Source: WVYX01 sp039592335 (lineage in GTDB: Bacteria; Gemmatimonadota; Gemmatimonadetes; Gemmatimonadales; GWC2-71-9). From it: a stretch of 64,000 nucleotides of DNA. The notes below the pieces were generated by a model that was given only the letters and a program-made list of their open reading frames with translations, did no database searches and had not been told where the DNA came from. Shown one piece after another: positions 46,015 to 54,704 of the stretch (position 1 is its first letter; the number at the start of each line of letters is the position of its first letter). Made by a program: the position numbers and the translations under genes. Location: NCBI GenBank assembly GCA_039592335.1, contig JBDHBX010000015.1:1-64000 (forward strand), written 5' to 3'.

Positions 46015-46776
46015 TTACCGCGGCGCAACCACCTCCGGCGTCCCCGACACCTGCACCGAGTGTTGGCTCGGGTTCAGCGGCTCGCACAGGACGTGCCCGT
46101 AGGCAAGGATACCGCGCTGCGGAATCCAGTAATCGCGGAGGTGCGCCTGGGGGTCGACCGATCCCATTGGGCCCAGATCCTCACCGCGAATGCTCGCCCT
46201 ACTGTCGGATACCATCCACAGCCGGAACGGGTTGTTGAGGAAACGTTGACCATTGGGGTAATGGCCGATCAGACCGATCCTGCCCGACCCGAGCAGGTGA
46301 GTCCCCACCCAAGACATCAATCGCAGTACGTGCGGGCTGTGCCACAGCGTCCTGGGCATGTAGCGCGCCGTCAGGTTCATCAGACGCGTGGTCCACGTGG
46401 CCCTGAACTGCACCTCCCAATCGATCTCCGCCGCCGGCACGGACACCGACACACTGGCCGGTCCCGTCCAGTGCAGCTCGATCTCCGCCACCAGCGCCTC
46501 CTTCAGCTCGCTGCCGAAGTAGCGGGCGCACGACCGGGCCGGCTCCCCATCCGAATAGAACGTCCACTCACCGGCAGGTGTGCGGTGCCACACACAGGTG
46601 TAGCCCCCGAAGGCCGTCTCCGGAAAACGCCGGAGGGCCAGAATGTGGCCATTGGCGAACGGCAGACCCATGATCCCATAGCCAGCAAACGACTCCACGT
46701 CACTGGACGGGAGCCGGGCATAGCGCTCGAGCGCCCGGGCCACTTCGCGTGGCGGCTGTGTCTTGATCAGTCCCAT
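46015..46776 (-). CDS. Unknown 253-aa protein
   Basis: A protein with no signal peptide or membrane helix. It is beta-rich and aromatic (GGYTCVWHRTPAGEWTFYSDGE, FRATWTTRLMNLTARYMPR), which is reminiscent of lipocalin-like AttH/CrtC folds, but this is uncertain. The kinase gene ends 58 bases upstream on the same strand. No function can be given. Confidence 0.6.
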   Translation of the reverse strand: MGLIKTQPPREVARALERYARLPSSDVESFAGYGIMGLPFANGHILALRRFPETAFGGYTCVWHRTPAGEWTFYSDGEPARSCARYFGSELKEALVAEIELHWTGPASVSVSVPAAEIDWEVQFRATWTTRLMNLTARYMPRTLWHSPHVLRLMSWVGTHLLGSGRIGLIGHYPNGQRFLNNPFRLWMVSDSRASIRGEDLGPMGSVDPQAHLRDYWIPQRGILAYGHVLCEPLNPSQHSVQVSGTPEVVAPR

Positions 46777-46834
46777 ATCGTCATCCCCTCTACCCTGCTA
46801 TGCGCAGACCGGCTCCGAGACCGGACATGCCTCC

Positions 46835-49800
46835 CTACCCCCTGGCCCGCGCCGCCGCCCGCCGGGCCTCGGGCGCATCGGCCCCCAAATGAGCGGTGAT
46901 CACCCTGAGCCCCTCGTCCAGGAACCACTGGGTTTCGGGCTCTCCCGAACGGCCCTGCGCCCGCAGCGCCGCCCCCCGAAGGCTCATTACCTCTCCGTGG
47001 CGCCAGTGCCCGGCGGGCAGCTCGGCCAGGTTCCGCTCGGCCTCGCGCAGCACCGCGTCGGCAGGCTCCGCCAGTCCCATTGTGAGGTACGCCTCGCCCA
47101 GGCACTGTAGCGTGTAGCCGATCCTGGGATGCGGCTCCGGCAGCTTCGCCCGCTCGGCGGCCAACACATCCCGCAGTAACGCGACGGCCTCGTCGGCCCT
47201 TCCCCGCCGCAGCAGCACCGCGGCCTGGTCACGCCGCACCTGCAGCACGTAGCGGTGGTTCTCGCGCAGCCGCTCCCCGGCAACGGCCTGGGCCTCATCG
47301 AGCAGACGCTCCGCCTCGGCGAGGCGTCCGCGGCGCAGCGCCACACCCGCCATTCGCTGCCGCGCGAGCATGCCGTAGATGCTCGCCGGTCCCGAGAGGC
47401 GCTGGTTCATGGCCACGGCAGAGTCCAGGAACACGCCCGCCCCGCGCAGTCGGCCAGTCTCCACCAATGGATCGGCCGAGCGAATCAGCGAGATGACGAT
47501 CCCCGGGTGATCCCCGGCGTGACGCTCTCGCTTGGCCGCCAGCGCCGTGTCGAAGCGCGCCGACGCCTCGGCGAAGCGTCCCATTTCGAGCTCGATCGTG
47601 GCGAGCGCCTCCCGCAGCGTAGTGGAGGTCACATGCTCGGGTCCAAGTTTACCGTTCGCCCGCTCGAGCCCGGCCCTCAGGATCGGCTCCGCCGCGCCGT
47701 AACGGCCGAGCCCCGAGAGCAGCAGCCCCCACTGCGCCATCGCCTCGATCACGTCGGGGTGATCGTCCTCGTACAGCGCGACACGCATGTCGTAACCCCC
47801 CTTGACCAGCGGCTCGGCCGAGGCGTACTGCTCGCGCAGCCGACGGATCATGCCCACGTTGAGGAGCGCCGATGCCGCCAAGGGATGCGGCCGCGCAGCG
47901 TCGTACCCCTCGAGCGTGGACACGAACAGCGCCTCCGCCTCGTCGAACGCGCCCTGGTCGTGGTAGGTCGCTGCTAGCCCCAACAGCGTCGCCGCCACGG
48001 TGACCTCGCTGCCGGGCAGCGCGCGCTGGCCGTCGACCGCGGCCTGGAACAACCCCGCCGCATCATCGTAGTGACCCGCGCTTCGCAGCTCGAACGCCAG
48101 GCTCGCCTGCGTCGCCGCCAACAGCGAGTCCGGCCCGGCGAGTGCGTCCTCCCGAATTGCGATCGCCCGGCGGAATTGCTCAATCGCTTCCTCTCGCCTG
48201 CCCTCCGCGGCGAGGAGCTCCCCCAGCCGGCTCGCGCTCTCCGAGACCTCGAGGCTTGCGGTGCCGTAGTACTCCTCGCGCAGCACGAGGGAGCGCAGCA
48301 CCGTTTCCTCCGCCCGCTCGAGCAGGCCGAGGTGCTCGTACACCCGTGCCACCTCGAGCAGCATTGCCGACTGCACGTCGGGCTGGTCGGCTAGCTCGTC
48401 CATGACGCGCTGGATGCCCCGATCGAGGATCTGCCGCGCGCTGATCGAGTCGCCCAGCGCCTCGTTGGGATCGGTGAGACGGAAGACCTCGACCATCATT
48501 CCCGCGACGCGCGCCGCACGGTCGCGCTGCACCGAGGCGATGGCCGCCTGCTCGGCAGCCTCGCGCGCCTGCCAGGTGGTCGCCACGAGACCGCCGCCGA
48601 GGGAGAACACGATCGCAGCGGCCGCGCCCATCATCACCCGATGCCGCGCCACAAACTTGCGGGTGCGGTACAGCGCCGAGTCGCCCCGCGCGTCCACCGG
48701 GTCGCCATCGAGGTGCCGTTCCACGTCGCTCGCGATCTGCTCGGCCGAGGCGTAGCGCCGCGCCGGCTCCTTGCGCAGCGCCATGCACACGATGTTGTCC
48801 ACGTCGCCGCGCAGCCGGCGGCGGAGGTAATTCGCGCGCGTGCGATACGCGAACCGGTGCGCCTCGCTTTCCCCTCCGCTGCCGCCCATGAGGTGTGCGC
48901 GGGGGTCGCCGTCGAGCTGCGCCTGCCCATCGCGCTTCGTGGTGCCACCCGTGGGCTGCGCTAGCTTGGGCGGAACCACCGCCGCGCTCGGCCTCGGCGC
49001 CTCCTCTTCCAGGATGATCCGCTCCCAGTCGTACGGCGCGCGACTGGCCAGCTGGAACGGAACGCGCCCCGTGAGCAGCTCGAACAGAACCACGCCAAGC
49101 CCGTACACATCGGTGGCCGTGGTGATCAGATCGCCCTGTACCTGCTCGGGGCTCGCGTACTCCGGGGTCATGAGCCGGAGGCCAGTACGGGTCAGCGGCG
49201 CGGAGTGACCCAGGGCGGCGGGGTCGAGCATCTTGGCGATCCCGAAATCCAGCAGCTTCACAACCCCCTCGTCGGTCACGAGGATGTTGGAGGGCTTGAG
49301 GTCGCGGTGGACTACAAGATTGCGGTGGGCGTAGTGCACCGCGCGGGCCACGGTGCAGAACAGGCGCAGGCGGTCGTCGACGTTGAGCCGATGCTTGTCG
49401 CAGTACTCGTCGATCGGCAGGCCGTCCACATGCTCCATCACGAGGTACTGGCGACCGTCCTCCGTGATGCCACCGTCCAACAGGCGCGCGACGTGCGGGT
49501 GATCGAGCGAGGCGAGGATGCGCCGCTCGGCCTCGAAGCGGCGGTGCAGCTCGTCCATCCCGGGACCACCTGGGATCACCTTCACCGCGACCTTGCGGCG
49601 GAACGCGGCATCGTCGGACTCGGCCAGGTACACCACGCCCATGCCGCCGCGCCCCACTTCCGAGATGATGCAGTACCGCCCGATGCGCTCGCCCACCGAC
49701 GACTCGCGCACCGCGTTGGCCGCCGCGGCGGTGGGATCGCTCTCCAGCACCCCCTCGGCGCGGTCATGGGCCGCGAGCAACGCCCCGACTTCGGCGCGCA

Positions 49801-49912
49801 GCTCCGCATCGTCCGCGCAGAAGCGGTCGAGCAGCTTGGCGCGATCGCTCACCTCGCGCTCGAGCGCCTCCTCGAAGAGGGCTTCGACCTGCCGGCGGCG
49901 CTCAGGCTTCAT
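46835..49912 (-). CDS. Ser/Thr protein kinase with TPR region, partner of an ECF sigma factor
   Basis: A 1025-aa kinase. A helical N-terminal part (1-75) with EALFEEALE, then the kinase domain about 78-405 with K111, HRDLKPSN (D204), DFG (D222) and a SPEQ-type activation segment; an insert of about 40 residues lies before the last lobe. One membrane helix is at 427-447. The C-terminal half is TPR-rich. Its start overlaps the upstream sigma factor stop by four bases (ATGA), a layout typical for TIGR02999-type ECF sigma and kinase pairs, where the kinase is thought to replace an anti-sigma factor. Confidence 0.88.
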   Translation of the reverse strand: MKPERRRQVEALFEEALEREVSDRAKLLDRFCADDAELRAEVGALLAAHDRAEGVLESDPTAAAANAVRESSVGERIGRYCIISEVGRGGMGVVYLAESDDAAFRRKVAVKVIPGGPGMDELHRRFEAERRILASLDHPHVARLLDGGITEDGRQYLVMEHVDGLPIDEYCDKHRLNVDDRLRLFCTVARAVHYAHRNLVVHRDLKPSNILVTDEGVVKLLDFGIAKMLDPAALGHSAPLTRTGLRLMTPEYASPEQVQGDLITTATDVYGLGVVLFELLTGRVPFQLASRAPYDWERIILEEEAPRPSAAVVPPKLAQPTGGTTKRDGQAQLDGDPRAHLMGGSGGESEAHRFAYRTRANYLRRRLRGDVDNIVCMALRKEPARRYASAEQIASDVERHLDGDPVDARGDSALYRTRKFVARHRVMMGAAAAIVFSLGGGLVATTWQAREAAEQAAIASVQRDRAARVAGMMVEVFRLTDPNEALGDSISARQILDRGIQRVMDELADQPDVQSAMLLEVARVYEHLGLLERAEETVLRSLVLREEYYGTASLEVSESASRLGELLAAEGRREEAIEQFRRAIAIREDALAGPDSLLAATQASLAFELRSAGHYDDAAGLFQAAVDGQRALPGSEVTVAATLLGLAATYHDQGAFDEAEALFVSTLEGYDAARPHPLAASALLNVGMIRRLREQYASAEPLVKGGYDMRVALYEDDHPDVIEAMAQWGLLLSGLGRYGAAEPILRAGLERANGKLGPEHVTSTTLREALATIELEMGRFAEASARFDTALAAKRERHAGDHPGIVISLIRSADPLVETGRLRGAGVFLDSAVAMNQRLSGPASIYGMLARQRMAGVALRRGRLAEAERLLDEAQAVAGERLRENHRYVLQVRRDQAAVLLRRGRADEAVALLRDVLAAERAKLPEPHPRIGYTLQCLGEAYLTMGLAEPADAVLREAERNLAELPAGHWRHGEVMSLRGAALRAQGRSGEPETQWFLDEGLRVITAHLGADAPEARRAAARARG

Positions 49913-50496
49913 GCCTCGGGGGGTGCGCCTTCGGGATAGAGCGTCTTGTAGAGCCAGGCGCGGGCTTTCACCCAGTCGCGGCGGACCGTGCGGTCGGTGA
50001 CGCCCAGGACCTCCGCGATCTCCTTCTCCTCCATACCGCCGAAGAACCGGTACTCCACTACCTGGCGCTGCCGGGGATCCAATTCCTCGAGCGCGGCATC
50101 GAGCGCCAGCATCTCGTCGGGCTTGAACTCCAGGGCGTCGTCGCCCTCGCCCAGGGTGGTGCGCACCCATTCCCCTTCCCGCTTGAGGGCCTTCTTGCGG
50201 CGGGCGTGATCCACCAGGACCTGTCGCATGGCGCGGGACGCGATGGCAAGGAAGTGTGCCCGGTCGGCGGCGGCCGCCGCTCCGCCACCCGCGAGCTTGA
50301 GATAGGCCTCGTGCACCAGCTCCGTGGGACGCAGGGTGTGACCCGCGCGCTCCACGCCCAGCCTGCGACGGGCCACATGGCGTAGCTCGTCGTAGACCAG
50401 GGGCATGAGCTGGTCGAGGGCTTGGGAGTCACCGGCACGGGCGGCGTCGAGCAGCCGCGTCACGTCACCGGGAGGCCCGGCTTCTCCCGCTTGCAT
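49909..50496 (-). CDS. ECF sigma factor (TIGR02999-like)
   Basis: A 195-aa sigma factor. N-terminal DVTRLLDAARAGDSQALDQLMPLVYDELR, PTELVHEAYLKL and RVRREW-like HARRKKALKRE match the TIGR02999 family; region 4 has LDALDPRQ-type ELDPRQRQVVEYRFFGGMEEKEIAEVLGVTDRTVRRDW. The family is linked to downstream Ser/Thr kinases in several phyla. Control presumably works through phosphorylation by the next gene product. Confidence 0.9.
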   Translation of the reverse strand: MQAGEAGPPGDVTRLLDAARAGDSQALDQLMPLVYDELRHVARRRLGVERAGHTLRPTELVHEAYLKLAGGGAAAAADRAHFLAIASRAMRQVLVDHARRKKALKREGEWVRTTLGEGDDALEFKPDEMLALDAALEELDPRQRQVVEYRFFGGMEEKEIAEVLGVTDRTVRRDWVKARAWLYKTLYPEGAPPEA

Positions 50497-50611
50497 CGTC
50501 GTGTAACCTCGCTCGGAGACTCGGGTGCCTAGCCGAGCAGACCTGTCGGGAAGGGCATAACATACCTGGGGCCGGTGCCCGATGCGAGAGCCGCGGGGCC
50601 CTCCCGCTCAC

Positions 50612-50848
50612 TCAGGCCGCCAGGGGTTGGGCCGGGCGCCCCGCGCAGTACAGGCACTCCGCTTCATCGCAGTGCCGCTCCAGCCAGCGGTTGCACGCCG
50701 GACAGAACAGCGCCAGGTGCGCGAGGCTGAACACGATCTGCGTATCGCAGTCCTGGCACTGGGCATCCTGCGCGACCCAGCCCGCCACAGTGCGCGAGCC
50801 GATCGTCACGGTGTCGTCGTCGCGGTTCTCGATGACCTGCAGTGGCAT
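50612..50848 (-). CDS. Small zinc-ribbon protein
   Basis: A 78-aa protein with two Cys pairs, CQDC and CPAC, in rubredoxin-like spacing, then HCDEAECLYC as a third group. It looks like a treble-clef/zinc-ribbon protein of unknown job. RBS GGGGGGAG precedes ATG 50848. No operon partner is clear. Confidence 0.6.
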   Translation of the reverse strand: MPLQVIENRDDDTVTIGSRTVAGWVAQDAQCQDCDTQIVFSLAHLALFCPACNRWLERHCDEAECLYCAGRPAQPLAA

Positions 50849-50923
50849 GGCTCCCCCCCAAGAAGCCCTTCGCTAGGTGATGCGCAGTTAGGGGGGAAGA
50901 GCGGACAGGCGCCGGTCACTGCC

Positions 50924-51256
50924 TCAGTTGTACACCAGAAGGGCGTGATGTCGGCACCCTGTGCAGTGCACCTCCTGCATGCGGGTGCCCTCGTGGGTCT
51001 CCGCCGGGCCGAGCATCAGGTTGCCGTCGCACACGGGGCAGGCTGCCTCGAGGTTGGGACGGAGCACCATTTCGCGGATCAGCAGCCCCTCGGCCACCGA
51101 GAACTGCTGCGCCAGCGGACGGCGACGGTCCTGCTTGCGGCGGCGGTCGTGATCGCCAGACCGGGTCTTGCGGCGCCGGTCCTGCCCGGATCGGCGGTCG
51201 ATGCCCGAGCGGAGGTCTGCGAGGAAGCGCCGGACTCCGTCGTCAGAAAGGGGCAT
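50924..51256 (-). CDS. Basic zinc-ribbon protein with RR-x-G-x-DRR repeats
   Basis: A 110-aa cytoplasmic protein. The middle (about 18-46) is very basic and repeats DRRSGQDRRR / DHDRRR / QDRRR, of the type that precedes PilZ domains. The C-terminal part has CPVCDG and HCTGCRHH, a zinc ribbon. A nucleic-acid or c-di-GMP link can only be guessed. Confidence 0.55.
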   Translation of the reverse strand: MPLSDDGVRRFLADLRSGIDRRSGQDRRRKTRSGDHDRRRKQDRRRPLAQQFSVAEGLLIREMVLRPNLEAACPVCDGNLMLGPAETHEGTRMQEVHCTGCRHHALLVYN

Positions 51257-51336
51257 GGGCCTCTCTCATGCTGCCGAGAATCACCCGCAAGCGTACGCCC
51301 AGGGAGCGGGCCCGGCAAGGTGGGCGGTGGCGCCCC

Positions 51337-52341
51337 CTAGAACACCCCCTCCCGCACCTGCCCCCTCTTGAGTCCCTTCCTGAGCGCGACCACGTCATCC
51401 ACCTCGACCGACTCGTTGTCGGGGAGCGGCACGTCACCCTTCTCCTTGCCCAGGTGGGCCACGCTCTTGAGCTTCTCGAGAATGCTGGAGCCCTCGAGCG
51501 CCTTCGACCCTTCCGAGTAGTAGTCGAACCACGGAATACCGGCGCTCTGATACTCCTTTGCCGTGGGCGGCACGGTGGGGGGGGCGCTCCCGGTGATCGC
51601 GCGCCACGTCATCGAGTTGGCGATGTGCACGAAGCAGCGCGCGCGGTGGCGCGTATCCCAATCCTCGAGACGGTAGGGATCGTCGTAGATCTCCTGCCGC
51701 ATGCGCCCGCCCGGGGCGAGGCCCATGTCGTACCCCGCGCCGGTCACGTGGAGCGCCATGTCTGCCGCGAACACCGAGCGGGCCAGCACCGCGCTGCGCG
51801 ACCGCATCCGCTCGTACGCCTCCGCCTTCATGGGAAAGACCTCAATCTGCAACCCGCCGTACTCGGGCTCGCCGGTGATTTGCTCCTCGGCGCTGTACCC
51901 GCTGCCCAGCGGCATCGCCACGAACTGGCGGATGATCCCCTTCTCCACGCAGTAGCCGTCGAGCCACGGCTGCTCGGGCACCGCCATGTAATCCTGCGGA
52001 TCGCGGTGGAGCCCGTCGCTCCATCCCTCACCGGTCACCGCGTTGATCTTCCCGGCCGCCACCTTCACCGCAAACGGAAAGTCGCCGCCGAAGTTGAGCC
52101 ACAGCGCCTCCGACTGGTACATGGGGAGCGTCACGCCGCCGTGCTCGATCCATGGCCGCGGCACGCGCGAGGCGAAGTCGTCCACGTGGCGAATCGGGAA
52201 CCGTCCCAACCCGGCCGGCAGCGGGTACTCCCGGTCGTCGTCGGGAATGCGCAGCGTGCGCTGGAAGTCGATGCGCATCTCTGCCCGGTTGTGGACTTCG
52301 GGCAGTGAGATGACCAATCGGTCGTGACGAAGCTCGATCAT
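51337..52341 (-). CDS. Unknown 334-aa protein
   Basis: A soluble protein without signal peptide, starting MIELRHDRL after GGAGGAAAC. REYPLPAGLGRFPIRHVDDFA is the kind of conserved block seen in widely spread uncharacterised proteins, but I cannot name the family. It contains many aromatic residues and two-domain-like composition. It is 45 bases downstream of an XRE repressor on the same strand and may be controlled with it. Confidence 0.6.
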   Translation of the reverse strand: MIELRHDRLVISLPEVHNRAEMRIDFQRTLRIPDDDREYPLPAGLGRFPIRHVDDFASRVPRPWIEHGGVTLPMYQSEALWLNFGGDFPFAVKVAAGKINAVTGEGWSDGLHRDPQDYMAVPEQPWLDGYCVEKGIIRQFVAMPLGSGYSAEEQITGEPEYGGLQIEVFPMKAEAYERMRSRSAVLARSVFAADMALHVTGAGYDMGLAPGGRMRQEIYDDPYRLEDWDTRHRARCFVHIANSMTWRAITGSAPPTVPPTAKEYQSAGIPWFDYYSEGSKALEGSSILEKLKSVAHLGKEKGDVPLPDNESVEVDDVVALRKGLKRGQVREGVF

Positions 52342-52386
52342 GTTTCCTCCCCCGTGCAAGTGAGGCTACCACGCGGGTGGGACACC

Positions 52387-52743
52387 TCACCAGGTCCCGT
52401 CGCGCACCTCACGCACGATTCTGAGCACGGCATGGTCCGGCATGTCCTTGAGCTGCCGGATCGCCGCGGCGAACAGTTCGGGCCGCTTGCGAATCGCCTC
52501 CTGCAAGTCGGACGACACCTTCCCGGCCAGCGCCAACAGCACGTCCGCATCCTCACGCAGCTCCCGCGCCAGCGCCACGATCTTGGCCTCAGAGGGTGGA
52601 GGCGCCTCACCACGCTCTACCTTGCTCAGGAACGAGGGCTCGACCCCGATCCGCGCGGCCACTTGGCGCACGGAAAACGTTGCGTCGCTTTGCCTTAGCG
52701 CCTCACGCCGGTCGCGGACATAGGTGCCGAAGGTGTCGGTCAT
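52387..52743 (-). CDS. XRE-family transcriptional regulator
   Basis: A 118-aa regulator with an N-terminal HTH (TFSVRQVAARIGVEPSFLSKVERGEAPPP, about 22-50), followed by a helical region of about 60 residues. It is longer than a bare Cro-type HTH. It is probably autoregulated through the palindrome at 52755-52770. Confidence 0.88.
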   Translation of the reverse strand: MTDTFGTYVRDRREALRQSDATFSVRQVAARIGVEPSFLSKVERGEAPPPSEAKIVALARELREDADVLLALAGKVSSDLQEAIRKRPELFAAAIRQLKDMPDHAVLRIVREVRDGTW

Positions 52744-52746
52744 GAC

Positions 52747-52781
52747 GTATACTATGTACTACTTAGTACACGGTTTGTCAA
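52747..52781 (-). promoter_or_regulatory. Promoter with operator palindrome for the XRE gene
   Basis: On the minus strand TTGACA (52781-52776) is followed 17 bases later by TACATA (52758-52753). The palindrome TGTACT-ACTT-AGTACA (52755-52770) overlaps the spacer and the -10. The start site would be about three bases before the start codon, so the message may be leaderless. Confidence 0.55.
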
Positions 52782-52848
52782 CTCACCTCGCCCCTTGTGG
52801 ACCCGCGATAGGCGACCAAGGTTATCCCCTCCCCCGGAGGAGGTCCTC

Positions 52849-53409
52849 ATGGTCCCCATCATGTCGCTGTGGATCCCGATTCTGCTGTCGGCGGTGATCG
52901 TATTCGTCGTCAGCTCCATCATCCACATGCTGCTGCCGTACCACCGCAAGGACTTCGGCAAAGTGCCCTCGGAGGATCGGGTGATGGATGCGCTGCGGCC
53001 CTTCAACATCCCTCCCGGGGAGTATGTCCTCCCCAACGCGGGCAGCCCCGAGGCCATGAAGTCACCAGAGTTCATCGAGAAAGCCAACAGGGGGCCGGTG
53101 GCGTTCATCAACATCCAGCCCAATGGCATCCCGGGGATGGGTAAGAGCCTGGTACAGTGGTTCGTCTACTGCGCCGCGGTGAGCTTCTTCGCGGCCTACA
53201 TTGCCGGACGCGCGCTCGAGCCCGGCGTGCAGTACCTGTCGGTGTTCCGGTTCGTGGGCGCGACCGCATTCATCGGCTACGCCGTAGCGCTGTGGCAGAA
53301 CTCGATCTGGTATAGGCGACCCTGGAGCACGACGCTCAAGTCGACCTTCGACGGCCTCGTGTATGCGCTCTTCACCGCGGGGACGTTCGGCTGGCTGTGG
53401 CCCGGGTAG
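52849..53409 (+). CDS. Four-helix membrane protein, function unknown
   Basis: A 186-aa inner-membrane protein: one helix at about 5-27, a soluble loop with YHRKDFGKVPSEDRVMDALRP and NIPPGEYVLPN, then three helices between about 105 and 185. It looks like a conserved membrane protein of unknown role. RBS GGAGGAGG precedes ATG 52849. The gene is divergent from the XRE gene and lies upstream of the truncated DUF1801 gene. Confidence 0.65.
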   Translation: MVPIMSLWIPILLSAVIVFVVSSIIHMLLPYHRKDFGKVPSEDRVMDALRPFNIPPGEYVLPNAGSPEAMKSPEFIEKANRGPVAFINIQPNGIPGMGKSLVQWFVYCAAVSFFAAYIAGRALEPGVQYLSVFRFVGATAFIGYAVALWQNSIWYRRPWSTTLKSTFDGLVYALFTAGTFGWLWPG

Positions 53410-53464
53410 CGACCGGCAACACGGCCCAGACGGACCCCATCAAGCAGACGCGAGGCGACACAGA

Positions 53465-53728
53465 GTGAGATCAGACGCCACGACGGTGGACCAGTACCTA
53501 TCCTCGCTGCCGGAACACCGACGCGCAGCCATCGCGACGGTGCGGCAGATCATCCTCGAGCATCTCCCCCGAGGCTACGAGGAGGCCATGAACTGGGGGA
53601 TGATCGCCTATCAGGTACCGCTCGAGACCTATCCCGACACTTACAACGGCCAGCCTCTCATGTACGCGGCACTGGCCTCCCAGAAGGACCACATGGCCGT
53701 GTACCTCACCGGCATCTACATGAGTTGA
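53465..53728 (+). CDS. DUF1801-like protein, C-terminally truncated
   Basis: An 87-aa frame starting GTG 53465. RSDATTVDQYLSSLPEHRR, EEAMNWGMIAYQVPLE and PLMYAALASQKDHMAVYLTG match the first two thirds of DUF1801 proteins (iron chaperone-like, usually 120-140 aa). It stops at 53726 after YMS, before the expected KLDMGKSCVRF segment, and the missing part is not found downstream. Probably a decaying gene. Confidence 0.6.
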   Translation: MRSDATTVDQYLSSLPEHRRAAIATVRQIILEHLPRGYEEAMNWGMIAYQVPLETYPDTYNGQPLMYAALASQKDHMAVYLTGIYMS

Positions 53729-53753
53729 AGAAGACCAAGCAGAGGAGATAGCC

Positions 53754-54566
53754 ATGAACGCCGCGCCCCGTCTCATGATACCCGGCCTGCTGCTCGCAGC
53801 GAGCGTGTCCGCCCCGCCGGCCGCCGCCCAATCGGCCCAGAACGTACTGCGCACCGCCTTCGAGACCTACGAGGGGCGTGTGGCCGGAATCGAGAACTAC
53901 ACCGTGGTGCAGGAGACCATGGGGGTTCGGGTCGAGAACTACTTCGAGAAGACCCTGGTGGACGGCCGCCCCGTATTCCGGACACCGGATGAGGCGGACG
54001 AAGGTACGGGCGATTACTACTCAAAGCTCGACCGCCACGGGCAGCACGCGCGCCTGGACGGGCGGGAAACGGTGCAGAGCGAGGACTGCTACGTGCTGGT
54101 GTTCGACGACCTGAGCCAGATCCAGCTCGACGAGGGATTCGAGCCGGAACAGGGGGACTTTCACCCGCGGAAGGGGATCTTCCTGATCGATACCGACGAC
54201 TACGTCGTGCGCAGGATGACGCTCGAGGGAGAGTACGAGCACGAGGGCACGACGCACCCCAGCACCATGGTCGTGCACATGCAGGATTACCGCACCGTGG
54301 ACGGCATGCCCTATCCGTTCCGGACTGTCGTCACGGTGGAGGGTCTCCCACCCAGCGGGATGTCCGAGCAGGACCTCCAAGAGGCGCGCGAGTCCTATGC
54401 GGAGCTCCAGAAGCAGATGGAGCAGATGTCGGACCAGCAGCGGGCCATGATGGAGCAGATGATGAAGCCGCAGCTGGAGCAGATGGAGCGGATGCTCCAA
54501 GCGGGCCAGATGGAGTTCTCCATGGAGGTGAAGGAGCTGCGAGTCAACACGGGCCCGCCGGAGTAG
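53754..54566 (+). CDS. Exported protein, LolA-like fold, Met/Gln-rich coiled end
   Basis: A 270-aa protein with a signal peptide (to PPAAAQ). The body (about 30-205) has the pattern of an outer-membrane-lipoprotein-sorting-like domain, with YYSKLDRHGQHARLDG, ILVFDDLSQIQ-like VLVFDDLSQI and RRMTLEGEYEH. Residues about 212-245 form a Gln/Met-rich coiled coil (KQMEQMSDQQRAMMEQMM). RBS AGGAGATAGCC precedes ATG 53754. Function unknown. Confidence 0.6.
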   Translation: MNAAPRLMIPGLLLAASVSAPPAAAQSAQNVLRTAFETYEGRVAGIENYTVVQETMGVRVENYFEKTLVDGRPVFRTPDEADEGTGDYYSKLDRHGQHARLDGRETVQSEDCYVLVFDDLSQIQLDEGFEPEQGDFHPRKGIFLIDTDDYVVRRMTLEGEYEHEGTTHPSTMVVHMQDYRTVDGMPYPFRTVVTVEGLPPSGMSEQDLQEARESYAELQKQMEQMSDQQRAMMEQMMKPQLEQMERMLQAGQMEFSMEVKELRVNTGPPE

Positions 54567-54704
54567 GGCGGCTCCGGCCTGACCGGGGCGTCACGCCGCG
54601 CCCTGAGAGCCGCTAGCGGCGCAGCTCCCCGAGCCACTCCTCGATGGTATCGAGGCATTCCGGCGGGACCGACGGCGACTCTGACGAAAGAGGGGGAGAC
54701 ACCG

